DNA of 45,261 bases from Cytophagaceae bacterium. GTDB lineage: Bacteria > Bacteroidota > Bacteroidia > Cytophagales > Cytophagaceae. The DNA is taken from the NCBI GenBank assembly GCA_025454925.1, contig JALONM010000058.1:1-45261 (forward strand). The letters run 5' to 3'. Positions within the stretch are counted from its first letter, which is position 1, and each line of letters starts with the position of its first letter. Shown here one piece after another: positions 32,251-41,255 of the stretch. The position numbers and the translations under genes are program-made. The notes under the pieces are model-generated. The model was not told where the DNA came from and searched no databases. It was given only the letters and a program-made list of their open reading frames with translations.

Positions 32251-33178
32251 TTAATGCCGGACGTTGCGTTATTTCATGATAACAAACGGAATCTTTTCGA
32301 AAATAGTGAAACACCATACTCTTCCGGGTTTTATTTTTGTTTACATGAGGTTGTCCACCATGAAAGAGGTTTGCATGCCAGATCAGTACATCTCCTTTTC
32401 GGGCAGTAAATAATTGCTTTTGGATACCGTGTTCTTTTATTTTATCCTGAATCATGGCTTCATAGGCCTCGTAGGATTTTCCACCTACCAAAAAGAAATT
32501 CCCTTCGTTGCCATAATCCGCATTCATGTAATAGGGAAGTTTGTGGCTACCCGGGTAGTAGTGCAATGGACCGTTATCTTCATCAATATCCTCCAGTGCA
32601 ATCCAAACACCCATTAATCCACCCAATGGAAAAGTAGTCATATGGATGGAATCGGAGTGCGACTCTTGTTCACTACCCATAATAAAATTGATACTTTGAA
32701 AAAGCACAGGGTCGCCTCCAAATAAAGCACGGATCAATTCCTTCAAATTCGGATCCTCTCCTACCGACCGGATTAATTCGGATTGATGAAAGGCGAACAT
32801 GATTTTATTCTTATACCGAAAAGAGACTTTTTCTTTTTGCATCAATTGCTGAATCTCCTGATTGATACGACTTACTCTTTCTTCACTTAAATACCCCCGC
32901 AAAATCAAGAAACCAGTATCATCAAAAGCCCTCATGGATTCTTTTCGCTCTTCGGTGGCATTGGAAAATAAAAAGCAACGTTGTAGAGCCTCTTTGGAGA
33001 AACCAGGAACCTGCATTTTAACTTTTTTAAAATCCTTGCTGGAAACCGGTGAATAATACTGTTTAGGGATTCCTAATTTTTTATACACGGGAACATTGTG
33101 TTGCAATTCCTTTTTATGAAAGAAATTATACACCATGTATGTAATTTTTAATCGACGAAGTAATTCGCGCATTGCCAA
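32240..33178 (-). CDS. Phytanoyl-CoA dioxygenase (PhyH)-family oxygenase
   Basis: This 312-aa non-heme Fe(II)/2-oxoglutarate oxygenase has the iron-binding H-x-D in ESHSDSIHMTTFPLGG, the PhyH signature VWIALEDIDEDNGPLHYYPG followed by SHKLPYY, and the distal His with an Arg for 2-oxoglutarate in LFHGGQPHVNKNKTRKS. All key residues are present. The substrate is unknown; PhyH homologues hydroxylate lipids, amino acids and natural products. It is monocistronic, transcribed toward the peptidase gene. The N-terminal 60 residues are basic and unassigned. Confidence 0.88.
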   Translation of the reverse strand: MAMRELLRRLKITYMVYNFFHKKELQHNVPVYKKLGIPKQYYSPVSSKDFKKVKMQVPGFSKEALQRCFLFSNATEERKESMRAFDDTGFLILRGYLSEERVSRINQEIQQLMQKEKVSFRYKNKIMFAFHQSELIRSVGEDPNLKELIRALFGGDPVLFQSINFIMGSEQESHSDSIHMTTFPLGGLMGVWIALEDIDEDNGPLHYYPGSHKLPYYMNADYGNEGNFFLVGGKSYEAYEAMIQDKIKEHGIQKQLFTARKGDVLIWHANLFHGGQPHVNKNKTRKSMVFHYFRKDSVCYHEITQRPALIKP

Positions 33179-33254
33179 TCTGAACGTATTTTTTACAATA
33201 TAATTTATTTTGAGGTAACGGACAATGCGAAGCAGCAGGCTTTTAATACCCCGA

Positions 33255-35132
33255 CTAGGAGTCGGGAAGCAAAATCAAATCTGTCCAAACCTTAGCAGAA
33301 GCCTGTTGTTGCCAGTGGTCTTTTACCTTCCGTTTAAATTGTCCACATGTGCTAACCCTTACCGAAAGCTGCATAGCCAGGGCATCCACGGTTATATCTT
33401 CTCTTGCTTCCACCGTATGATACAGAATGTACATAGCCTTGGGCAATTCAAATTTTGTGGAATGAAACAGCGTATTGGCAGTAGCCGTTTCCCGGTAGCC
33501 GCATTTGGTGCATTTGCGGGAATAAAGTTTTTCTCCTTTACTGTATTTGACATTTCCGCATTTACCGCAAGCATACCCATCCTTCCATTTTAATTCGGAA
33601 ATGAATTGTAGACACTTTGAATCATCCGGAAAGATTTTAAAAAATTCTTCGACACTAATGGTCTCGCCTTTTATTTTAGAAAAAAACTTTTTGTTTAGTT
33701 CCCAGTTGTCTTTATCAAGAGCTGAATTCATTACTTCCAGATTAGAAGTATACCCTTTCAGCGTTCCGTAGGCCTGTTCCAGTTCCTGGCGGGCTGCATC
33801 CAACTCTTGAGTACGCTCTTTCACTTTTTGCTCCAGTTCTCTGGTAACCTGGCCCTGTATTTCTTCATTCTTTTTATATTGAATAATTAATTCCGACTTC
33901 AGGGTCTCTTCCTTTTTAAGAGCTTCGATAACGCGGCGCTGGGCTATTTCTTTTTCGCCTACCAACTGTTTCATTCGCAGGATTAAGGCTTGAGACATCA
34001 GCAGCACTTCCAGCAATAATGCCACATTAAAACTGTAAACAGTAATAATTGTACTCGGAATAATATCCTGGATTCTCAATATAAAAATCAACACTCCAAT
34101 ACCCAGCATAGAATAGGCTAATAGGTAATAGCCTGCTTGTAATTGTTGCTGTTTATACGCCTGAATGGCGGCCAGGTACAACACCACAAAAGGCAGTAAA
34201 TACAGCAAGGAAATAACTGCCGGATAATACCCCATGCTTGTACCAAGCAAAAACAATAAGGAATACAACAGCGCTGCCCCCCAGGAAAGCCGAAAATAGA
34301 ATGGTTGCTTTTTTTTAAGTTGAAGAAAATCGACGGAATAAAGAAGAAACGAAAACAACAAACTTACATGCACCACCGGATAAAGGTATTTATTGATGAG
34401 TATAGACTCTGACCATATCATCTGAAATCCTAAGCCATCCTCATTCATGCTATGCAATACACAACAAAGCACATATCCGATGTAATATAGCTGGATGCGC
34501 TCTCTCAAATACCAATACAGATACACATTGTACAAAAGCATCAACACCAGAATCCCGTAATAAATACCTAAATAAAAATATTCCTGAACGGCATATCCGA
34601 TAAATGCTGGTACAATTTTCAGATGCAAGGAAAGATTAGCTTTTACTGGCGCATAGATCCGAACGATATACCGACACTCCGCTTTGAACTGGCATTCCAT
34701 CACATGGTTTTTATGAGCAATGGTTCGGGTAGAGAACGGGGAATAATACCCAGAGTAACCTAATATTCTCCATGGTTGCGATTTAGGCATCTCCCACACC
34801 GTTACATCCGCCAGATGAGGATCGCTCAATTCCAGCAACCAGGCAGTACCATACCAGGTTGAATCAGGAAAAATTTCTACCCAATAGCAGGCAGGTCTTC
34901 CATTCTCAGACACCATGTCTCCTTTTTCCGGAAAACGCAATGATTTCCACCCGGTTGAGCCTTGCAAGAAGGACTCTACCTTAGCGCTGCAGGTCGTATC
35001 GAGCCACCATGCAGTATTGCTGCCGCGCAAAGGAATGGTATTTACCTCTGCAGACAACCGTTGTCTGTTCGCCCAACCGTACTGAAACGAGAGTAAGAAA
35101 ACTAGCAGTATTGAATAAGCGCAGGTACGCAT
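33255..35132 (-). CDS. 7TMR-DISM receptor fused to an IS1595-type zinc-ribbon/HTH module
   Basis: This 625-aa protein has a signal peptide (about 1-22), an extracellular 7TMR-DISMED2-like beta domain (about 35-178) and seven hydrophobic helices (about 184-385, starting YFYLGIYYGILVLMLLYNVY). A long coiled coil follows (about 388-480, ELEQKVKERTQELDAARQEL). The C-terminus matches the N-terminal part of IS1595 transposases: EEFFKIFPDDSKCLQFI, ELKWKDGYACGKCGN, a zinc ribbon of C522, C525, C541 and C544, then TATANTLFHSTKFELPKAMY and a helical segment with TVDALAMQLSVRVSTCGQFK. The transposase catalytic domain is absent. No kinase or cyclase output is present, so the likely output is DNA binding at the membrane. 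The frame is intact. Confidence 0.87.
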   Translation of the reverse strand: MRTCAYSILLVFLLSFQYGWANRQRLSAEVNTIPLRGSNTAWWLDTTCSAKVESFLQGSTGWKSLRFPEKGDMVSENGRPACYWVEIFPDSTWYGTAWLLELSDPHLADVTVWEMPKSQPWRILGYSGYYSPFSTRTIAHKNHVMECQFKAECRYIVRIYAPVKANLSLHLKIVPAFIGYAVQEYFYLGIYYGILVLMLLYNVYLYWYLRERIQLYYIGYVLCCVLHSMNEDGLGFQMIWSESILINKYLYPVVHVSLLFSFLLYSVDFLQLKKKQPFYFRLSWGAALLYSLLFLLGTSMGYYPAVISLLYLLPFVVLYLAAIQAYKQQQLQAGYYLLAYSMLGIGVLIFILRIQDIIPSTIITVYSFNVALLLEVLLMSQALILRMKQLVGEKEIAQRRVIEALKKEETLKSELIIQYKKNEEIQGQVTRELEQKVKERTQELDAARQELEQAYGTLKGYTSNLEVMNSALDKDNWELNKKFFSKIKGETISVEEFFKIFPDDSKCLQFISELKWKDGYACGKCGNVKYSKGEKLYSRKCTKCGYRETATANTLFHSTKFELPKAMYILYHTVEAREDITVDALAMQLSVRVSTCGQFKRKVKDHWQQQASAKVWTDLILLPDS

Positions 35133-35182
35133 ACATTAAAGTTAATCTAAATATGCGCAAAAAATAAAACTCCAGGATGATT

Positions 35183-35212
35183 GCTTTCATTTTTCTGCTG
35201 AAAAATGAAAGC
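35183..35212. terminator. 12-bp hairpin between receptor and adhesin genes
   Basis: GCTTTCATTTTT (35183-35194) pairs perfectly with AAAAATGAAAGC (35201-35212), loop CTGCTG. It lies in the 154-bp gap between the adhesin stop and the receptor start. The external A-run is on the wrong side for a minus-strand terminator, so its role is uncertain. Confidence 0.5.
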
Positions 35213-35286
35213 TAAAAAAAACAGTAATAACCTTTCAATAATAAAATCATGAAATCCGAGATGGATCCGTGATGACTAGTCCATCT

Positions 35287-38200
35287 TTATTTCACTAATA
35301 TCTTCCTGTTAACCAGCATGTGATTATTGGAGGCTACAATTAAATATATTCCAGGATCCAATTTACCTTTGCCTTCCAGAATATTCTCTTCGGGACTAAC
35401 ATACAGTTTTTCATAAATTACTTTACCTAATACATCTTGTAAAACTACCAAAACCGGTTCGTTTTGCACCCCCAAGTCGATATGCAATTCTGCGCGATCT
35501 ACAGGCACTGGAAATACACGTACTTCATCGCTTAAGTATTCAACCGCCACACGATTGGAATATCGTTTACTCCCGTCTCTATCAACGACCTGTAAACGAT
35601 AAAAACTTTTACCTATGCGCATCGACATATCCTCGAATTGATAATACGATCGATCGGTAGTATTGCCCATAGCAACCACAGTATCAAGTAAAACAAAATC
35701 TAACCCATTGGCACTTTTTTCAAGCAGGAAACAACAAACGTCTACTTCCTGTTGGGTTACCCAATTTAAATGAACTCGGGAATCGTTCAGGCTGGCATCA
35801 AAAGCGATTAAATCAACAGGAAGCGGATTGTAAGCGCCACCCAGTAAGTCAGCCAGGGTAAATGGACTAAAGGAAGCTATCAAATTGGTGGAGGTAATGT
35901 ATCCACTGGCTCCTAATGGAGAAGCAGCACTATTTCCTTCGTCTTTCCAAACGGTTCCATCCCAATGGGCCACGGCAAGAGTATTAGGATCGGTGACCGC
36001 ACAGCTGCTTGTTTGTTCCCAGCTTAATTGAATTCGTACCGAAGATACACCCGCATCTCTGCTGATCATCCAATATTCACAACTGCTCACATGATCCAAG
36101 GTAGCATCTACTGCATTTCGATCGTAGCCCATCAACCCAGGATCCCCATTTACATAGTAAGCAGAAAATTCATCGGTAGTAGAGGAGGGTGCGGTAGCTA
36201 AACCACAAGGCCTGAATACACTTCCGGTTCCTAATGGGAATTCAAACACTTCATTCCCCGTTTTTTTCACCGTACCAGCCGCATGACTGCTGTTGGAGGC
36301 ACCACTGTGTGTTGCATTATCTCTGAAGTGTAAGATGTTGGGGGCAGCACACCGGACATTTCCATTGGAAAATATGCAGGATCCTGAAACATTTAGTACA
36401 TCCTGCGGATCCACGTGGGAGGCATTGTTGATGCGGATTTCATAAAAATCCTGATTGCCAGAAGTTACATCCTGATTAGCGGTTCCCACCCAATTGACTC
36501 TTCCGTTGCGCGCCGTAAATGTGCTCGCATTGTTAAACCAATGCCCCATGAGGTCAATGGAAAAGTTGCTGGCACTTACATCCAGCGTGGCTCCTGCAGT
36601 CAGCGTTAAAGAATCTCTTACATAGATGGCACCTGCCAAGGTTTTAGTGCTGGGGTTCCGAATCCATAGCCGCGGATAACTGGCATTGGTATTTCCTGCC
36701 GATAAGGCCCTAACCGTTTGGGCTTGACTTGAATTATAAATTACTTGCGTTTGATTTCCCAAATCAATAATAGGCATATTGGTAGGGAATTCTGTCGCCA
36801 CGGCAGCATTGCCTAACACCAACGTGGCCTGTCCATTCTGCATTTCAATCTCCGCATTTGCTGAATTATCGCCTGTAATTTGAAATCCGTTATCCAAAAA
36901 CTGAATATCATCCCCTACAAAAAGACGAGCTGTGACGGTTAAAGGAGCCGATAAATTTTTAGTTCGCATGGTATTATTGGCATTATCCAAGGTTAAATTC
37001 CCGTACGTAATGCCACCTGTTACTGATTGAGTGCCGCGATGACGATAGGTAACAATGGACCCATCAGCAAATGAATACGAACTAAACCCTGTAGGAAGAC
37101 TTGTTGCAGGCAAAGCTGGATTATCTATATTGGGAGTTACATTGGAAGTACCTCCATTATCTCCCAGAAATAACCGACCGTTGGTACCGATCGTCATTAT
37201 TCCGGATCCCCCTCCTGTAATGGTAAATGGACCTTCGTTTCCTTCGTCCGAATCAAACAATTCGCCGCGTGTGATGGTGAAATTATTTTGCACCACGACA
37301 TGATTATTTCTGATTCGTATATCGTTGGTGGTGGTTCCGTTATTGATAACCAAATTATAGAAATTTTTATTTCTTGTGGTTATGTTAATGTCATTTTGAT
37401 TCCCATCAAACGTAACCGTTCCTTGCCTGCACAGAAAATTAGCACTGGTATTATTGCTGATGAACCAATCACCAGCAAGAAATATAGAATAGTTGGAGGT
37501 ACTGGCGTCCAGTGTACCTCTGGTGATGGTAATATTTCCTCTATTAGAACTATTGTTGACGTCAAGATCGCTTGCCAAAATCCAGGAAGTACCATCGTAG
37601 TCAAACTCAATATTCCCAATAAAGGGTTCCCCGTTGCAAGCTATGGTATCAGGAGAAGCATTTTCAGAAACAAAGGTGAATAAACCTTCGTACGCATTCG
37701 TCATGTCCGAATCAAAGTATAATGAGCCATTAATAAAGAATTGGGAGGCGGCATTGTTTATGCCATTATCGAATAACGCTCCAGAAGCGGCCACCACATT
37801 CCACGACATATTGTTACAATAAGCTGTACTAATGTCAATATCCACCGTTTTGTTAGAAGCATGCGTAAACGATTGATCGTTGAAAATTACATTATCCAGA
37901 ATACTAGGAATACACGTATTGGAATTGGAAATATCGCCGGAAGTCGTAGCCCAATTGGCGCAATTACTCCAATGGTTATTATTGCCTGTGCCCGAAGGGT
38001 TAGATTTAGGATTTCCTGCGGTACCGCCCACCCAGTAATAATTGGTAGGTGTAATTACACCACCGAAGGTAATTCCAGTGTTTCCTCCTTGGTCTACCCC
38101 GCTGGAGACTGTAAAATTAGCACTGGTGCAATTAATAGAACTTACCATTAATCCAGTTACCATCTGTGGTATCGTAAATGAAAGTGCTGCCTGCAACCCA

Positions 38201-39612
38201 GAATTGTTGCTGGTTATCCATGCCCAATTCCGGCAAGTGATGGAAGCCGTTAATGTATTGGTAATGGTGGTAGTGCCATTGGTATTAAATTCTACCTGAT
38301 CAAATGAACTTATTGACAAATTTCCTATACTGACGGAGGAACTTGCATTGTTAAAATTAATTCTGTTTTCTGCATTCGAATTAATTGCAGAAAAGACAAA
38401 AGGAGTAGAAGAGGCTGTATTTCCAAAGGTGATAACCGATTCGGTGCCAATATTCACTGGGCCGTTGAACGTAAGCGTTTGACCACCATCGGTACGAATT
38501 AATGCGGTGACAGCATTTGCAAAATTTACCGCACCATTCAAGGTTGACGTATTATCAAACTCTATACTGGTAATGTTTCCGTTTAAGTTAAACGGACAAT
38601 CCATTATTAATTGATTTCTAAAACGGAGGTTGCTGTTAGAAGAAGCAATGGTTACATTCGAGGTATTGGTGAAACGAACCGAATTCTGAAAATCAAAACT
38701 AGCGGTAGTACCCATGGTAAAAGGCTGAGTAATATCTAAAAAGGATCCGCTAAGTGTAAAACTACACCCATTCCCCATCGTGATGGCTCCGTTCATAAAG
38801 CTTCTCGGTGTGGCACCATAGGACGCTGCATTTCTGGTACCTATGTTTACTTGTGTAGAATTGGATATTGATAAGACACCAAACTCTTTAAAAGTGGTAT
38901 TGGTGGTACCGTTGTCAATATTTAAGGCTCCATTACCAGCGGCAGTCTTAGATATATTTCTAAAAACAATCGTATTGGCTGCATTGCCGGAGGTAATCGT
39001 GATGGCATTGGTAGTAATGGCTGTAAAGTTAAAATGAGGTAATGTTTTAGCTTGAGTTCCCACCTGTACGGTTATGGCTGCCGTGGCAGTAAAATTAACA
39101 GTGGAAGCATTGTTCGTTACCAATATAAGATTGGCTGTATTTCCTCTCAGATCCAGAACAGTCCCAGATCCACTCAGTGTCATCACACTACCACTAATAT
39201 CTAAGGTGCGCAACGGATCTCCTGCTGGATTGGAGTTTAATGTCTCGGCCTGGATAGTTTGTCCATTGGCTGTAAATATCCCATTAAAATGACGAATTGT
39301 CCTAAGTACCTGAAGAGAATTATTAAGCAGTAATGTACCTTGCCCATCAAGCAGCAATTCTTCGCAAGTAGCCGCAACATCTACATTGATAATATCAGTG
39401 GAGACAAAAGAAAAACCATCAATGACTACAGAATCAGCCGATGTAGGCACCAAGCCGGTTCCCGGAATGCCACCGGAAGTATTGGCCCAATGGTTCGTTG
39501 CATCGCTCCAATTACCTGTGCCTCCGACCCAGTAATACACTGCTGCAGGTGAGCTCAGATAAAATAAGACAAACAAACAACATGATAAGGCCGTTAATTT
39601 TGAACTTTTCAT
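35287..39612 (-). CDS. Giant secreted T9SS cargo protein with beta-helix-like repeats
   Basis: This 1441-aa protein has a signal peptide (LTALSCCLFVLFYLSSPAA). The motif YYWVGGTGNW, followed by HWANTSGG, opens the mature protein and recurs in the middle as TNYYWVGG with HWSNCANWATTSG, marking two halves. Asn/Thr-rich strands between them (FNGPVNIGTESVITFGNT, ITITRGTLDASTSNYSIFL) look like a right-handed beta-helix. A fibronectin-like segment (VHLNWVTQQEVDVCCFLLEK) precedes a type A T9SS sorting domain (VRVFPVPVDRAELHIDLG to GIYLIVASNNHMLVNRKILV). It is probably cell-surface anchored, an adhesin or polysaccharide-binding protein. Confidence 0.88.
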   Translation of the reverse strand: MKSSKLTALSCCLFVLFYLSSPAAVYYWVGGTGNWSDATNHWANTSGGIPGTGLVPTSADSVVIDGFSFVSTDIINVDVAATCEELLLDGQGTLLLNNSLQVLRTIRHFNGIFTANGQTIQAETLNSNPAGDPLRTLDISGSVMTLSGSGTVLDLRGNTANLILVTNNASTVNFTATAAITVQVGTQAKTLPHFNFTAITTNAITITSGNAANTIVFRNISKTAAGNGALNIDNGTTNTTFKEFGVLSISNSTQVNIGTRNAASYGATPRSFMNGAITMGNGCSFTLSGSFLDITQPFTMGTTASFDFQNSVRFTNTSNVTIASSNSNLRFRNQLIMDCPFNLNGNITSIEFDNTSTLNGAVNFANAVTALIRTDGGQTLTFNGPVNIGTESVITFGNTASSTPFVFSAINSNAENRINFNNASSSVSIGNLSISSFDQVEFNTNGTTTITNTLTASITCRNWAWITSNNSGLQAALSFTIPQMVTGLMVSSINCTSANFTVSSGVDQGGNTGITFGGVITPTNYYWVGGTAGNPKSNPSGTGNNNHWSNCANWATTSGDISNSNTCIPSILDNVIFNDQSFTHASNKTVDIDISTAYCNNMSWNVVAASGALFDNGINNAASQFFINGSLYFDSDMTNAYEGLFTFVSENASPDTIACNGEPFIGNIEFDYDGTSWILASDLDVNNSSNRGNITITRGTLDASTSNYSIFLAGDWFISNNTSANFLCRQGTVTFDGNQNDINITTRNKNFYNLVINNGTTTNDIRIRNNHVVVQNNFTITRGELFDSDEGNEGPFTITGGGSGIMTIGTNGRLFLGDNGGTSNVTPNIDNPALPATSLPTGFSSYSFADGSIVTYRHRGTQSVTGGITYGNLTLDNANNTMRTKNLSAPLTVTARLFVGDDIQFLDNGFQITGDNSANAEIEMQNGQATLVLGNAAVATEFPTNMPIIDLGNQTQVIYNSSQAQTVRALSAGNTNASYPRLWIRNPSTKTLAGAIYVRDSLTLTAGATLDVSASNFSIDLMGHWFNNASTFTARNGRVNWVGTANQDVTSGNQDFYEIRINNASHVDPQDVLNVSGSCIFSNGNVRCAAPNILHFRDNATHSGASNSSHAAGTVKKTGNEVFEFPLGTGSVFRPCGLATAPSSTTDEFSAYYVNGDPGLMGYDRNAVDATLDHVSSCEYWMISRDAGVSSVRIQLSWEQTSSCAVTDPNTLAVAHWDGTVWKDEGNSAASPLGASGYITSTNLIASFSPFTLADLLGGAYNPLPVDLIAFDASLNDSRVHLNWVTQQEVDVCCFLLEKSANGLDFVLLDTVVAMGNTTDRSYYQFEDMSMRIGKSFYRLQVVDRDGSKRYSNRVAVEYLSDEVRVFPVPVDRAELHIDLGVQNEPVLVVLQDVLGKVIYEKLYVSPEENILEGKGKLDPGIYLIVASNNHMLVNRKILVK

Positions 39613-39824
39613 CTTCTAATCACTTTCAAAATCCCAAAAAAATGTAATTCTTATTAATCTATTAATCCAATTATGTAGTACGTTATAACATCATATTAGG
39701 ATTCAATAAGTAGAGTTTATTTACTTTAAATATTCAAGTATACGCGTGAAAAGAATCAAGAAAAACCATTAAAATGAAGTAATTTTAGTATTTTAGACCT
39801 ACTAAGCCTTTTTCCTGAATTTTT
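39613..39824. promoter_or_regulatory. AT-rich divergent intergenic region
   Basis: These 212 bp separate the divergent adhesin and GAF-sensor genes and must hold both promoters. The sequence is very AT-rich. Near 39780-39790 TAATTTTAG comes close to the Bacteroidota -7 box (TAnnTTTG), but I do not consider it certain. No ORF or repeat was seen. Confidence 0.45.
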
Positions 39825-41255
39825 ATGAGTACAATTGAACATACCTTCTCCTCTGGAAAATCTAACGGCTATTTTTTACTGGCATTTTCAACCTTGATGT
39901 CCTTTCAAGGCTATCAATGGGGAAACCATGCCAGCACTGCATTAGGTATCGGTTGTGCATGCATAGCCATCATGTACCTATTGTTATTGCGCTTCGACTT
40001 TGCCTGGCCAGCAAATGGATTGGTTGCATTTGGCTTACCGCTTACTGCGTTTTTCTGCCCCTACTTTTTTCCCCTACGTTTTGAAATAACGGTAACCACT
40101 TTTGGCTATATGTATATCGGGGGACTTATGTATACGGCTTGGTGCCTGCAGGATCAACGTTTCCGAAAAATGCTTTGGGCCAGCATGTTCGTGTTTTTTA
40201 TATGTATGGTTTTTTATGATAAAATAATTATCAGACACTTTCCCAATTCACATTTTGAGGAAATGTTTAAAAACGAAACGCTCTATAAGCATTTCAAATT
40301 AATGCAGCTCACACACTTTATTACGGTAGTATTTATCATCCTACTCATCCAAAAAAACAAATTCAAAGCTGAGTTCGAATTAAAAAAACAAATACTCAAA
40401 ATCCGACAATTTACTAACAACCTTATCAGCAGCTCCAAAAGCAAACTCATACATTCAGGAAATCTGGTAGAAGCCTTGGAAGAAATTATCCGCAATACGG
40501 CCAGCACGATGAACGTTTCCCGAGTAAGTATTTGGGAATACAACGACCATACCGACTCCATTGACCTTATTGCCGGTTATGATTTAGAAAGAAACTCATA
40601 CATGGATAAAACCTTTCTACTTCGAAAAAACTTCCCGACGTACTTTAAAGCCTTGCTGGAAGAAAAGATTGTGACCGCTGATGATGTAATGGAAAATCCC
40701 AAAACTCAAGAGTTCGTAGATTCGTATTTAAAACCATTGCAGATTAAATCAATGATGGATGTTCCTTTCTTTATTGACGGGGCTTTCAAAGGTATTTTAT
40801 GTTTTGAAGAACAACGCAACCGGAAGCACTGGGACAACCAGGATCAACTGTTTGCTACTTCCATGAGTAAAATGATCAGCATCGCTTACTATTGCTGCAT
40901 GCGAAGAGAACAATTTGAAAAATTACTATCGGCTACTCGGGATCTCGAAAAAAACAATTCTATTATTCAAACCATCAATCAAAAAATTATTGATTTAAAT
41001 GGAACGCTGCATGAGGACTTGCATATTAAAGAAAAAAATCTTGAAGAACTTCAGGATTTCTTGAACGAACTAAGTTTTAAAAATGCACATCAGGTAAGAG
41101 GTCCGCTCAGCAGAATATTGGGATTGGTGTATTTGTATCAAATGGAAAAAGATAGTGATGTAAAAATGGAATATATCAAACACATTGATCACTCGGCTAA
41201 AGAATTGGATGAAATGATTCGGGAAATTAGTAAAATGCTAAATCAACGGGTATGA
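39825..41255 (+). CDS. Membrane GAF-domain sensor ending after a phosphoacceptor (DHp) domain
   Basis: This 476-aa protein has about five or six TM helices in residues 14-185 (LLAFSTLMSFQGYQWG to LTHFITVVFIILLIQKN). A coil leads to a GAF domain (about 210-360, STMNVSRVSIWEYNDHTDSI and GAFKGILCFEEQRNRKHWDN), a second coil, and a HisKA-like DHp helix pair with H422 in AHQVRGPLSRILGLVYLYQ, the Bacteroidota H-box variant. It stops there: no HATPase domain follows. The stop overlaps the next start by 4 nt, so the end looks natural. It may accept phosphate from another kinase or act as a scaffold. Confidence 0.87.
   Translation: MSTIEHTFSSGKSNGYFLLAFSTLMSFQGYQWGNHASTALGIGCACIAIMYLLLLRFDFAWPANGLVAFGLPLTAFFCPYFFPLRFEITVTTFGYMYIGGLMYTAWCLQDQRFRKMLWASMFVFFICMVFYDKIIIRHFPNSHFEEMFKNETLYKHFKLMQLTHFITVVFIILLIQKNKFKAEFELKKQILKIRQFTNNLISSSKSKLIHSGNLVEALEEIIRNTASTMNVSRVSIWEYNDHTDSIDLIAGYDLERNSYMDKTFLLRKNFPTYFKALLEEKIVTADDVMENPKTQEFVDSYLKPLQIKSMMDVPFFIDGAFKGILCFEEQRNRKHWDNQDQLFATSMSKMISIAYYCCMRREQFEKLLSATRDLEKNNSIIQTINQKIIDLNGTLHEDLHIKEKNLEELQDFLNELSFKNAHQVRGPLSRILGLVYLYQMEKDSDVKMEYIKHIDHSAKELDEMIREISKMLNQRV

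Noticed and set aside
33255-35132. The receptor-zinc ribbon fusion as two separate genes or an IS insertion
   Set aside because: The frame is continuous through the coiled coil, no inverted repeats or target duplications were seen around the junction, and the transposase catalytic part is absent.
37288-38151. Several plus-strand frames opposite the large adhesin
   Set aside because: They arise from the repetitive Asn/Thr-rich composition of the adhesin on the other strand.
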